From Paramarasmius palmivorus (taxonomy: Eukaryota > Basidiomycota > Agaricomycetes > Agaricales > Marasmiaceae): a stretch of DNA of 36,461 bases. A program made the translations under genes and the position numbers. Positions within the stretch are counted from its first letter, which is position 1; every line of letters begins with the position of its first letter. Where the stretch lies: NCBI GenBank assembly GCA_037176845.1, contig JAYKXP010000284.1:1-36461 (forward strand), read 5' to 3'. Under the pieces are notes generated by a model. The model was given only the letters and a program-made list of their open reading frames with translations, was not told the origin of the DNA and searched no databases. This document shows, piece after piece, positions 19,265 through 30,464 of this stretch.

Positions 19265-19621
19265 ATGTGCGCAAGAGCTTTCCATCCTTGTCCCATCTTC
19301 GTCTCTTCACGGGATCTAGCGGCGCAAAAAAGTATCACAGAAGCACAGGACCCACATCATGATGTTGATATATTTTCTGACAGATGCCAAGTTATTAATT
19401 CCTTCAATTTCGAGACTGGGGCGCGCTTTGAGTGGCATGTAGTGCGGCCATTTGACACAGAATATGTTGGTACTGGTTTAATGCTGACGCCTTCTGGTAT
19501 ATACGGTCTGCCAATCATTTCAAAGAAACTCACGTTGATGTTCCCTAGGTCTCCTCCATTCAAATCGAGCCAAAATCAAGGCTGGGGGAACTGGCTGTCG
19601 GTCGAGGCTATTAGACATTGA
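19265..19621 (+). CDS. Uncertain 118-aa open frame upstream of the membrane protein gene
   Basis: Opens at an ATG at 19265 and ends in TGA at 19619-19621. The middle (NSFNFETGARFEWHVVRPFD) looks coding and the opposite strand is less open. No family is recognised. It may be an exon of a larger decayed gene. It lies about 350 nt before the membrane protein start in the same direction. Confidence 0.3.
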   Translation: MCARAFHPCPIFVSSRDLAAQKSITEAQDPHHDVDIFSDRCQVINSFNFETGARFEWHVVRPFDTEYVGTGLMLTPSGIYGLPIISKKLTLMFPRSPPFKSSQNQGWGNWLSVEAIRH

Positions 19622-19971
19622 GCGCGGGTGATTGATGGAAATTAAATTGATAACGAGACGTTGAGGTGAGTATTTCGGTTCCCGACGAAAAAAAAACACA
19701 GCTGCCTGGCTCTTCAATTGTTCTATTCAAAACTTACCGTGCTGTATATTGCAGTGAGGTCGGATGACTGGATCCGATATGGATGCATCATGGAAACCAA
19801 CTTCTGTCATCCGAAAACATCTCAGCCTATCAGTGGCGCCGTTTTCAAGTTCCTTGTTCTGCTCTCTGTTTGTTATCTATCCTTTTACTTCCTAAAAGCA
19901 ACTAGCCCTTTTAGCCACACAAAGACATATATCTTGCCTCCCGAAGAAACTTGAACAATCATCAATTCCCT

Positions 19972-22197
19972 ATGCTCGTCTCCGAAAGGTTGACCGTAGG
20001 TCAAATCACCTTTATTTTACGTGCTGCCATCCAAGTTCTCACATTTGGTGGCCTCCTCTTAATCCCCTACATCATCCTGGCAAGCAGCCCGCGTGTAGCT
20101 TCTCTCCGTACACACGACACCGTCAACCGCATTTTGAGCAAGTATACAGCAACCAAAACAGCTGCTCTATGGATTATCGAAGCACTGAGGGGAAGGAATA
20201 CAGATCCTATACTCCCAAGGCGCTTGCTTCTGGCAATTTTGCTGTCGTTTTTGCTGGGAGTCTTCTCCGGTATTAGCGACCTAGGATTCCTTGGATTCTA
20301 CGCCTGTCCAACTCCAGGGCCTGGCACCCTGGACAAGCCTTCATCCATCACTTCGAGGGAGCTTGCCGCAGCTGCAATCAATGCGTCTATGGCGATTGAT
20401 ACAGACCCAGCGACCGTTACGGCCTATAGGTTTGTCACCATGAATCACTTGTTGGTGGATCCAATCTCAAGAACATGTAGATGTGATTACGCAGAAGAAT
20501 TCCGGTTTGAGTTTGACGAATTTAACGCTAGCGTGACGCGACGGGTCTGTCAGTCCTGGCACAACTCCACCTTCGCTGATCCTGCGTTCTTCTCGGGTCT
20601 TAACATGACCGATTCCGATGTTCTCATACCCCGCCAACTCCGAAAATATAGTTACAAACGGGATGATTACCTTCGTCTCAACTCATACTACATCGGACTT
20701 GGCATCAAACGAACCCGGGAATCCACGATATCTAACGGTGTAATGGTCAACCCCCATGATATGGGATTGAAAGCGGTATTTGGTGTCCCCCAGCTCGGGC
20801 CACAGGCGAGGGTGTCTCTCAATGAAGCTATGGCCCTTGAAGTTGAGATGGGCTGTATGGATTTGGGGATTTACTCAAGAAAGGATTATGATGATCCAAT
20901 TGGCGGCTCTTTCGACATTTTCGCTACAGATTCAAGCTGGCGAAAGTATCACGGACCAGGAAACCTTTACGATATCTTGTCCAAGGCAGTCGATGATTTG
21001 AGGACACATTTTCGCCCGCTTTTCAACGAATCTTCAATTGATTCACGGGGTTCCTTGGTCTTGAACGGAGGCAACTCCTCTTTTCCATCGAGCATGGCCA
21101 GTATCCAACTAGGATCCTTCCCTATCGGCGGAACCTTCGACTCGGAGAGTGTCATCACGGAAAGCCGCATCGAGAATGACTGTGCCCAAGCTATTCGTAA
21201 AAAATTTGGTATAGAGCCGATCAATGGCGATTACTATGAGATAACCCGGGTCGGTGGTATGTGTAGCATGCTCAGTATCAGTGGTTCTAGCGCCTCTGAA
21301 GGCTATGTGTACCAGGGTCTCTCTCGCATGGTATGCGCAACGACGACACAGCTCAACTTGGTTTCCACTGTCATCGAAACCACTGCAGAAGGCCAGGTCA
21401 ATTTCACCACCTTTGACCGCCTTCCGAGCGACCTTAACTACGTTTACGCCAGTCTCTTTGACGTCATTCCAAGCGATGACGGGGGCCTCATTTGGGCTGA
21501 ATATAAACCCATCGAACGATATATCTTGACTCCCAATCCTTCTTCGGAGTCACAACACTATGTCCTGCAACGCCCCTCGTACAGTATCTTCCGCGTCGTT
21601 GGTGCCGGCTCCGCTGGTGGTATAATCACCTGTGCTGGTGATGCAATGTTGGGTCTCGGTGGCTTACTAGGGTATACCGATTCCGGCGCCATAGCGGTAC
21701 TTGACGAAGGCACCAGGCAGATATCCTTCGATCCTAGTATTATTACCAAATGGGGTGGGGAAGTAGGCGCTTCATTTATTCTAGAAAGTATCGCATTCAA
21801 CGGATGGGCTGCATACCAGTCCGCCCCTATCCAAGTCGAGAGCACGGGAGGAAAGATTGCTACGTGTTACAGAGGGTTGTATGTTTTGGGTTTTGCTCCG
21901 CTGTTGGTTGCTTCGTTGGTTGTGATTGGCTGGATGGTGTTCATTCTGGTGGCTAGCGGAGGGGTTTCGGCGCTCAGGTATGGAAAGCAGTTGGAAGAGC
22001 TTTACAGTGGAATGTCGCCGTTCTGGGGTGTCGTATGTCCAACGACACGGGCGCAGGATGCATATCTATTTTGGGAGGATGAATATCCTGCAGGGCCCCA
22101 GTTGGCATTGGCGAAAAGTGGAATCCCGAATGATGTAGAAGAGAGGGAGAGGACTGCGGTGGAGTTCTTAGCACAACAAGACAAGGCGAAGAAGTAG
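19972..22197 (+). CDS. Large three-pass membrane protein with long ectodomain, unknown function
   Basis: The first ATG in the frame is at 19972 (MLVSERLTVGQ), giving 741 aa in a single exon. Two hydrophobic segments lie near the N-terminus (about 13-38 and 84-110) and one near the C-terminus (about 637-662, GLYVLGFAPLLVASLVVIGW). The 500-residue part between them has several cysteines and several N-glycosylation sequons (such as NAS, NST, NMT, NES, NFT), so it is probably outside the cell or in the lumen. A 77-residue tail follows the last segment. Proteins with this layout are common in Agaricomycetes and mostly unnamed; I do not recognise a characterised relative. The frame is clean and codon use is ordinary. 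The gene sits between the two copies of the 1.1-kb duplicated sequence. Confidence 0.8.
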   Translation: MLVSERLTVGQITFILRAAIQVLTFGGLLLIPYIILASSPRVASLRTHDTVNRILSKYTATKTAALWIIEALRGRNTDPILPRRLLLAILLSFLLGVFSGISDLGFLGFYACPTPGPGTLDKPSSITSRELAAAAINASMAIDTDPATVTAYRFVTMNHLLVDPISRTCRCDYAEEFRFEFDEFNASVTRRVCQSWHNSTFADPAFFSGLNMTDSDVLIPRQLRKYSYKRDDYLRLNSYYIGLGIKRTRESTISNGVMVNPHDMGLKAVFGVPQLGPQARVSLNEAMALEVEMGCMDLGIYSRKDYDDPIGGSFDIFATDSSWRKYHGPGNLYDILSKAVDDLRTHFRPLFNESSIDSRGSLVLNGGNSSFPSSMASIQLGSFPIGGTFDSESVITESRIENDCAQAIRKKFGIEPINGDYYEITRVGGMCSMLSISGSSASEGYVYQGLSRMVCATTTQLNLVSTVIETTAEGQVNFTTFDRLPSDLNYVYASLFDVIPSDDGGLIWAEYKPIERYILTPNPSSESQHYVLQRPSYSIFRVVGAGSAGGIITCAGDAMLGLGGLLGYTDSGAIAVLDEGTRQISFDPSIITKWGGEVGASFILESIAFNGWAAYQSAPIQVESTGGKIATCYRGLYVLGFAPLLVASLVVIGWMVFILVASGGVSALRYGKQLEELYSGMSPFWGVVCPTTRAQDAYLFWEDEYPAGPQLALAKSGIPNDVEERERTAVEFLAQQDKAKK

Positions 22198-22658
22198 TCT
22201 TATGTTGGACTCGGACGGTTGCGCGTCTCAGGATCTTTTGTGTAGCACATTTTTCTGATACGTTGTTTTGGACAGTAAATCTCCCCAGTTTGCTATGTTG
22301 TAATAACAAGTACATTTGACGATACGCAGATATGATTTACGCTGGATACCGCTTTGCTCTTCGCTTCAATCAGACTGAACGTTTCACTATACATGGAGGA
22401 ACCCACAGGAATGCTCGTGAATCCGAGCCGTACTATCAGGGCCAGACAGCGACGAAGGCATGAGGTAAGACGATGCAACAAGACAGCACAAGCGCGGAAT
22501 CATGTCTGGAAGTCAAAGTCGTCTGTCTTCCCGATTCGGAACCTAAAAGAATGTCCTGTTAGCATCCCGAAACGCATAGTAGTGAATATGATAGTACCTC
22601 GTTCGACAGCCGGATAGACAGCGGTTTCTCGACCTTGCAATGTTACCGTTCGTAATCA
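22198..22658. other. Downstream of the membrane protein gene; no gene recognised
   Basis: Probably the 3' UTR of the membrane protein followed by the downstream end of a possible minus-strand gene. A short plus-strand frame at 22354-22617 has no recognisable features. Confidence 0.3.
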
Positions 22659-23240
22659 TCAAGTCGGATTCAACGTTGATCCCGAGACCGACTGAGCGCT
22701 AGCTTCAAGCTCGGTTTCCATGTGAGGAGTCAGTCTGGTGCTGAAAAGCAACATCCACGACCGAAATTCAGCGGGTATCGAACAAACTCGGCTAGTACTT
22801 GGTGTACCATTCAAAGCAGATCCGAGGTTTTCCATGCGGCTGGTCATTGGTTAGCAGCGAGTATGTACGAGACTGAGAAGTAGACCTCACCTGTATTTCG
22901 TTCCGTGCTTGATAAAACTATTACTGAGATATGTGATCCCATCCAAGTAGCCTGCATGCCCAGCGAACGTTTGAAAGAGGAAGATCGAGTTGGTGTCCCG
23001 AGATTCCAGCGGTAGTCGTGTTGTGACGCCCGTTTCGCTGTGTCGAAAAGGAAAATTTCCTAGCGTATGTTGAATGATCAAGTTGCCGCTGGGTTTGCTT
23101 TCCACAGAAGCTCGTCGTCCATGCGTACGCAACATCTGCCCAGGCAAGTTCGAAGTTGAAGGTTCCTGACGGATATGATTTTGGAGACAGGTTGAGAGGC
23201 TAGGCCGAGAAACTAGGCTACTAGACGAAAAAGGCGTGTA
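22659..23240 (-). CDS. Possible minus-strand gene fragment with one good intron
   Basis: Two coding-like exons are joined in phase by a 51-nt GT-AG intron (22890-22840) with a CTAAC branch-type sequence about 15 nt before the acceptor. The upstream exon is open from 23240 and may start after an acceptor near 23168; it contains SIFLFQTFAGHAGYLDGITY. The downstream exon runs from SRMENLGSALNG to a stop at 22659. No family is recognised and the 5' end is not found. Confidence 0.35.
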
Positions 23241-23360
23241 TTAGTAACGGTTCTGAGGTAGAACGAACGCTCGAAGCTCATACCTTGTGGTGCCTATTAT
23301 GTATACTCTGTGCGAGCGCTCCTTGGTAGGCGATGTTGCACTATCAACAGTCTACAAAGC

Positions 23361-23666
23361 CTAGTCTCGTAGACAGACTTGTGTATACTGTGACGATGAC
23401 GAGCAACAACAGAGCCTGTATTCGGACCACGCAGTTACGCAGAAAAGTGTCCAAAAGCGACGTATAATCAGGATAACAGTCTTCGTGACCGATGGTGAAG
23501 CTTCGGCTTTGGAATGATTCATTTGACTATAAGTAAGACACAGAGATCAGTCCACGTTCCCGATGTAAAGATATGTCCTAGGTTCTTACCTGGTCTTCGG
23601 CTCCTGAGGCCTGGAGCTACTCTTTTCCTTTCTACTGCCTGGATTGGGTGGATCGAAAATACGCAT
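23361..23666 (-). CDS. Possible two-exon gene, 80 aa, single membrane segment
   Basis: ATG at 23666, exon to 23590, a 63-nt GT-AG intron (23589-23527), second exon to a TAG at 23361. The product starts MRIFDPPNPGSRKEK and has one hydrophobic stretch (VILIIRRFWTLFCVTAW). The same exon 2 is open in another frame, so the reading is uncertain. No family is recognised. Confidence 0.25.
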
Positions 23667-24451
23667 TTCGAGAGCCGAAGGAGACGACGAGCACTCTGGG
23701 AGCTACTCCAGATGCTCTTCACGAACGGTATCAGTGGCGAAGGATGAGATAACACTAGAGACCAGGAGACCAACAAGCATAATCTCCCAGCATCAAGTTG
23801 AATGTTCGGGAAGGATTCGGCGAGAGCTCAAGACAGCTTGGCAAAGTCGTCGGAAGAGGTTCCATGTACGAAACCTAGAGCGTTTTGTGTGCACAGGGCA
23901 AAAAAACTGTCCGCAATGAAACACTCAGTATCAAAACAACGCGTACCATAATACGCATACCTGTCACTAGTGAAAGTCCCGCGACAAATCGAGTTTCTAA
24001 CCCATGCCCAGAGTTCGAGGAGCTCAGTCTTCTGCAAGGAAACACAGCCTGGCGGTAATGATGACAGTACCGTAGCAACAAAGAGGTGGGACTACGTGTT
24101 TTCTGAGGTACTAGGGCTACAATGAATACATAAACATCAAAAAAGACGCGTCGACTGGGAAACATACCGAAGAAACTGAGCACTTTGAATCCAGCAATGG
24201 CCAGGACGTACAAAGGCCCTTGGATGCTATACTGGCACCAGCTAAAATATCTTGGACTTGAGGCATGTAGCAGCCTGCAGCTACCCCCAGGAAATTGGAG
24301 TGCGGAGCAGCTACTATGAATTTTGACCCATCTCAAAGCTTTCACCAGTATGACGAGAAGGGTATGCCAGGATGATTGTTTAGTGTCATCCAGACATGTT
24401 GAAACAGAAGAATAGAAGGCCAGAGGATGTCATGGAACGTGGGTTACTGGG
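23667..24451. other. No confident gene; possible minus-strand exons
   Basis: Minus-strand pieces such as GPLYVLAIAGFKVLSFFG (about 24160-24220) are followed by plausible GT-AG introns, but no continuous gene could be assembled. Confidence 0.25.
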
Positions 24452-25580
24452 GGTGAGATGGTGGTTGTGAGCAACCCGCGCGTACTTTCTTTTTCCGGTT
24501 CTCCCAGCATCCCTTCCTTGACGCGCTCGACGACTCTTTCACCTCTTTGCCTTTTTATCAAAGCATCGATAATATGGAGAGGAACGCGTTGGTGTATTGG
24601 CCTAGTTCAGCCAGCGCAGCTTACCAGTCCACGAAATGATATCGAGTCTCGACACCATCGACATTCCGAGGCTCATTCATCCAACTTTCCAAATCCCTTG
24701 AAACGCGTTTGATTGGCTTGTACATGAAATCTACGATGCAGTGTTCGTAGATGGCAACATAGAGCCTACCACATTGCGGACTATGCAGGCGAGGAGGAGG
24801 AAGACAAGCTGAAAAACGATGCATCCATCTCGCCAGCACTCAGAAGGCTCAACACGCCATCCCCCAACATTCACCCTTTTATTGAGCAGGAATACAGTTC
24901 TCAGAGCCCTAGCCTTCATCTTCCGCTCCATTCTACGGTTTTCCAGCATCATCCCAACCGCCAACCGCCAATCGCGATGTCTTTCAACGGACCGCCCACA
25001 TACCTTCCAGAAAACCCGTAATTTCGATACCATCCCTCAACGCAGTTCCCCGCGTTACACCCCTACCTACACTCTCGGCAACACGTCCGAGCAATAAACG
25101 ACTGTTGGTCGAATTTCAACGACAAGGGGAAATGAAGCATAAGAAGACGCCTACTCGCATCCGAGTTTCGTCCCACATACCCACTTCTATGTCCTTTCCT
25201 CCTCCTGTTTAAAAAGGATCTTCTTCGACTTTTACGGCTGTACGCTCCGCCAAACGCGTCCTACTACAAACGCCCCGATACACCCCGCACCTACACCTCT
25301 ATCTCCTGATACCCACACCCCTGCTCGCTCCTAAATCATTGGCGTTTCCCACCCATGCTTCAAGTTTAGGTTGTGGTACGCATCATCGTACCCTCGAAGC
25401 TCGCGAGGGAGCGCAACGCCCGGCAGTCTACACCTGTTGGCTCTGTGTCATACCAAAGCAGGCGTTTAGGCTACAGGTAGCCTATCGTGATAGTACACGA
25501 CTGGTAGGGTGTAATGAGCGGTCACAGCAGAGTTGAATTGTGCTGATAACCAGCCATCATTAATGTTTCTGAGGCCAATA
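24452..25580 (+). pseudogene. Copy 2 of the decayed 1.1-kb duplicated sequence
   Basis: Partner of 17329-18420 in the same orientation, with roughly two thirds of bases matching in the blocks compared by eye. It keeps the segment NAFDWLVHEIYDAVFV (about 24703-24750), matching SDWVVAKVNDALVV of copy 1, but the later IDWLIDC equivalent is broken by stops. The two copies flank the membrane protein gene. Confidence 0.4.
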
Positions 25581-25597
25581 TCCTACGCCTAGGAACT

Positions 25598-25830
25598 CAT
25601 GAAGACCTACTCGCATTCAGGTCTCGTACTCTCAGCCTCAGCCTCACCCCTCCTACATTCATTTCCCTTCTCCAAAGGTTCCTTTTGATCCCTTCCCCTT
25701 GGACATCCTGTGGAACACCCCCAACGCCTACGCCTGCGCCTACACCTGGATCCATCTCCTGCACGCCCACACCCACACTCACGCCCCATTCATCTTTTGA
25801 CGCATGAATAACAGCTGTATTCCATGGCTT
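25598..25830 (+). repeat. Third, partial copy of the duplicated sequence
   Basis: GACCTACTCGCATTCAGG and the following C-rich text match copy 2 from about 25145 onward, an offset of about 455 bp. It is a partial tandem duplicate of the end of copy 2. Confidence 0.45.
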
Positions 25831-28060
25831 CCCGTACCCAATACCCTGCCGAACACTCGATTTTTCACGTCTTTGGGCTTTTGACGGTTTGGGATGTTAC
25901 AGGTCGCGATGATAGGAAACCAACCTACCGAGATGGACGTACAGGGACGCTAGAGCCGAAATGCGAGATATGATACGTCTTGCTCCTACTCGAGCATTTT
26001 GACAGGTGAGCTGTTTGATCGATTTGGTCCCTCTGGATTGCGTGTACTCACGATATTACTTGTCTTTTATAGGTTAGCCCCTCGAAACGATAACAACCAG
26101 GAGTACGCAGAAACTACAGGAGGTTCTCGAAATCTGGAATGTTCGGAGGTTGCAGCAGAGACGGGAGAGACTTCTTTCTGCATTAGGACTCGTGATGATG
26201 TACTGCCTTCAAGACCTCTTTTGAAGAATGTTTGTCGGTCTCTCATCCAGAACGAGCACAATGGAGCGGCTTGTCTTACGGGTACTCAGGCCTCATCATT
26301 GAACTATAGGTATGTTTTGCTTGTTCTCATCTCTTTGTCGTGAAGCTGAACGATTCAATTTCAGTCAGAACTTAACGCGTGCATACTCTACTCCACTTCT
26401 TGAACAACGACTCTAACATTGTACGACGGTGACCGCTCTTCGGGATTCCACCCTTCACCCGCGCCACCAACTCGCCAGATCGTGGTCTCGGAAAGATCTT
26501 GTCGGCGGAGCTGGCAACAGCCTCGTACGAACCAGATATCTAAGGACGGATCCACATGGGCAGAGGTCTATCTCCAGTGTATCAATATCTTCAAGGTTCT
26601 GCCCATCTTCGATACCTTCAAAGCTCGGATTCTCAGATACGGAGAAGACCGGGAACATCTCCCAAATTCTCATGCATCTTATTGACGAAGGTAAGCGTAA
26701 TGTTCTTTGCTTAGAGACGTCGCTCAATAGCTTCACGTAGTCGACCTGTAGGATTGCCCAACGCCGCGTTCAAGACCACGAAGATCCGGTGATCTTTGCC
26801 GCTACAAGGATCATACCAAGAGTCGGATGGACAAGTAGAACATTGGCTTGTGGAGCACTACGACCGGTGCGTGTTCATCGTTCATATCTCCGCCATCACC
26901 ATCAAAACTAACAGAGCATCAGTACAGGTTCCTGTCGTCACCTGGACAGGTTCACTTGGCACTTCAATCGGTGTTGCCTGAAGCTCATCGGATTCGCCTC
27001 ATTTGATGAACAACCTTCGATAGCTACAACTACCGAACTTGGGGATACTCTCTGTCGCCTCACGGTGTTCATTCAAGGGTCTTTTTACAGATAAAAGGAG
27101 GAGTGGGGCTTCAGATTACTCTGCAAGGTGTATAGTCTTACGCTGAAGAGTCTGGTTTGAATTATGTATTCGGATGATTCAAAGGTAGCGGATAGGTAGA
27201 GTTGGTACAGCAATTCGTACAACCTGTACAGCCGGCTCCTCGAGCCTCGAGCCCCGTTTATTGAATATCGAGAACCCAATCGCGTGCCAGTAAAAGCATC
27301 CTGAACATGGATGCACTTGATCTACTTTGCTCATAAGAATCAGATGCAGAGACTGGAGATTGCTGGCTGAAACTCACTGTGAGGTGTACGAAGCTTGGTG
27401 AGCCGTGAGTTGATTCTTCTTATCGGCGGTCCTGTCGCTGAAGCTGGGGTCTAAACGTCTTCACCTCGAGCAACCCCTCTGAATGTGCATCCCCCGCAAC
27501 TCCCTGCAGCCCCAGCTTCCTCGATTCGCTACATCCACAGAGAATCGATGGCAAGGGCCATAGTTCAGAGCGCTCGTTATCCATGTTGACCGGTGTCCTG
27601 TTTCTGGCATTGGTCGTCGTTTGTTCCTGTAAAACGGAGCGATAAGAACACGCAAAGAGATCTTTACGGGTGACATACCTCTAGTCTCTGACCCATCTAA
27701 ATTCCCATCCTCGCTGCCAAAGCTCGTTCCGCTCGCGACTCCAAGATACTGTGGTGTCGCTCACAATTGGTGACAATTTCACTTTGAGGACGATGGCGAT
27801 TGCTTTCCGTTGGTAGACGCGATGAAAGCAGATTGGTAGTGTCGGAGAGGGAGGTAAGGAAACTTTTGCTGGTCCTGTGTGTGATACCAGAGCGTGTCGA
27901 GCTTGTGAGGAGCTACGGAGGCCGGTTGTTGAGCATTTACAAACAACTCTAGGTCTTCCAGTCATCTAGTTGGTGGTTGAGAACGGCCAGTATTTTAGAC
28001 TAGCAGATATATAGCGGTATGAGAGGGGTGTAAAGGCAGGAATAGGCCAAAATGGTTGGA
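25831..28060. other. No confident gene; intron-like and exon-like fragments
   Basis: On the plus strand, good GT-AG introns can be drawn, for example about 26005-26072 (GTGAGC to TTTATAG), 26309-26365 (GTATGT to TTTCAG) and 26868-26914 (GTGCGT to CTAACAG). An exon after the last one is open to about 27090. Neighbouring exons do not connect without stops, so this is most likely a decayed gene or several genes whose structure I cannot solve. Confidence 0.3.
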
Positions 28061-28061
28061 C

Positions 28062-28197
28062 ATGACGGTGGTAACGCGGAGAGCAGAATTCAGGCGTTTC
28101 TGGCAGTGTCACCAATATCCTGAATGTACGGTGTGAATGATTGAGGTTGGCGAGAACGATGGTGGTGGTAATGAGAAGAGCAGTGTTTGGGCGTTTC
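28062..28197. repeat. Diverged tandem pair, period about 95-97 bp
   Basis: GACGGTGGTAACGCGGAGAG followed by GCGTTTC at 28064 recurs as ATGGTGGTGGTAATGAGAAG followed by GCGTTTC near 28159. Confidence 0.4.
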
Positions 28198-28484
28198 CTT
28201 AGCGGACTACCACTATCAAAGCTACTTATACTTTCTCTTCAAGCTACTGTTGTACAAGACAAGTCTGATAAAACATTTCTCAGTCTTTATCAAGCAACCA
28301 AGTGCCTCAAGCAGAGCGCCTACGATGTTCACGCAATCGCCCACTGGAAATCACCGAACCATTCCACCTATCCATCGATCCACGCGGCTGATGGCTACAA
28401 AGCTGTCTGGCCGCCTCATGTTCTCCACGATACCTCTTACTGTCAAACGACCACCATCGCAACCCAGAGCCCATCCTCACCGAT

Positions 28485-30464
28485 ATGAGCTTCACGGACT
28501 GTACGGACGTCTCTATTCGCGGCGAAAATGTCTTCAACCATGTACATGGGCACCAATTCAATGCCCCGATTAACGCTAGTACCATCCACTTTGACACTCT
28601 ACGAGAAAAGGAATGCACTGAGTACAATGAGGTAAGTCTCATGCTCTGAATGGGAGCTCTCATTTGCTGACTACCACCTATGTAGTTTGAAGAGTTGAAA
28701 CGTGGATGTGTTGTCACTTTGAAGGAGTTACATGCAGAAGATGTGACGGAGTGGGAAAAAGTATGGGAGCCTGAGTTCAACTGGAAACCAATCAGATCAG
28801 GTCAAAAAACCATCTGCATTGTTGATGTCCACCGTGGTGGTGAATCCAAGCATACTGGTGACCAGTCCAAATACACAGCAATTGTTTATCGGGGCAAAGA
28901 TGCACACAGCTTTTGGAAGGAAGACTTTAAGCGCTATTCACGCTCTGGTCTAGGGTTTGTCTTTGCCTTTTCTCTGTGATAATTTTGCTGAAAAATCTTC
29001 CTAGAAATGCTAGTGCATGGCAGCTTTATGCCCTCAATCACTCTGAGGTCCCATTTTTAGTCTTTCATGATGGTCAGCCTCCTTCTCTTCCATTGATGTC
29101 AGTTTCTATAACTTCTGATCATGCTGCTACAGAGATGGCACCACTTGCACATTTCCATACACACACATTTTGGGGAGATCTATTTGTCTCATGGTTGCAC
29201 GTATGTCCTTCAAGTTGATTCTGCCATAAGCATGCAAATCTAATCATGTATACTACTGCAGAAGCAACTAGATTGCCATGAAAAGGACATATGGCTGAAC
29301 ACAAAAGGTGGACTGTGTGGGGGACCTTCTGGGCCCTTCATTTATGTTCCAGGCTCTACATATGGAAACCTTTCCATCACTGTTCCCAACTCTGCCCACA
29401 TGCTCCAAGAAGACACCTCCTTCAAATTCTTTAGGCAGCTTTCATCAACAGAGCTGGACAACTCTATTTCAAACTTTGCTGTGGACAGCAAGACATGGGC
29501 ATATTTTGATCATCTATTCCCCAAGCTGCATCCACCCTCAGATAACAACCACTCACAAGTGAGGAACTATGGATGCCTTCAGGGAACTTATAGGGATATG
29601 CTTCATCCCCTTAGACTGGATGTTATTGGTGGGATCCGCTTTGATATTGTTTACTCTCCATCACTGGGGGCTGTTGCAAGGTGGCCACATGACAGTGAAG
29701 GCTTCTGGGAAATGAATGGAGTGGAAGTGAAGCATGGGTTGATCTGGTGAGTGGGAATGAGTATTGTAATTTGGTTTGTAGGTGCTGAACTCTATAGTTT
29801 TAAGCTATTTGACCCAAGAGGACTGGACTTGAAGTTTCGTCCAAAAGGTCAGGTATTCCAGAAATGTTGGTTGTCACAGAGCTCAAGGATATTCCATGCT
29901 CTTGGGATGTCAGGAATGAAGGACCAATGTTGTATGTTCTTTACTCTCAATCATGCCAATAACTGAACTCACTATTCTCCTCTAGTCATGTATCAGCCAC
30001 CAACCCTCTCTCTCAAATCAAGGGGGTACCGGCGAAACCCTGAAGCCCTGCTTGAATTGTTAGAAGACCCACCACCCATCTACCTCTTCATCTGCCCTCT
30101 TCCCATGACATTGTCAGAATTAATATCATGGGAGCAGGGACATGTCCAAACTCACTTTTGGTCTCTTGATAAGAGTGGCCAATCTAAGATGTCAAAGGAG
30201 GAATGTAGGGAATGGGGAATTCCAGTGCTTGGTCGGGGCTGTTATTATCCTGGTTCAGCTTGTTACTCATGGCCAGCATATGTCTATTCTGCCCTCTACA
30301 ACTGGCAAACTGCACATGGCTTTGATCCTACCACAGCTGATTGGTCCCAAACCTTGAAGTTATATACAGGAATAGGAAGAGAAATGAAGACATATCCAGA
30401 GTTAGAGATAATTGACATTAATGAAGATGAAGAACAGCTCAAGGAACTTTATAGTCTGTTCTAA
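28485..30464 (+). CDS. Six-exon gene of a multicopy agaricomycete family, unknown function, 569 aa
   Basis: Exons are 28485-28631, 28686-28954, 29005-29200, 29262-29746, 29798-29931 and 29986-30464. Five GT-AG introns of 50-61 nt keep phase. The protein starts MSFTDCTDVSIRGENVFNH and ends EQLKELYSLF. Segments I recall from numerous agaricomycete hypothetical proteins are RSGQKTICIVDVHRGG, GGIRFDIVYSPSLGAVARW, the CWLSQSSRIFHALG helix, PPIYLFICPLP and the closing GFDPTTADWSQ motif. The family has no known function and is highly expanded in some mushroom genomes. The exon 5 frame was chosen because it matches the family and the phase of exon 6. The gene appears intact. Exon 1 is rich in CpG (about 9 in 147 nt) while exons 2-6 have about 11 in 1,563 nt. 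Confidence 0.75.

Noticed and set aside
17329..25580. The two 1.1-kb direct repeats as LTRs of one element
   Set aside because: They lack TG...CA ends, are too diverged from each other for a recognisable pair, and the interval holds no retroelement domains.
29821..30050. Alternative exon 5 of the multicopy-family gene in another frame, reading VTELKDIPCSWDV
   Set aside because: Its phase does not join exon 6 in the coding frame, while the chosen frame does and carries the family's WLSQ...FHALG segment.
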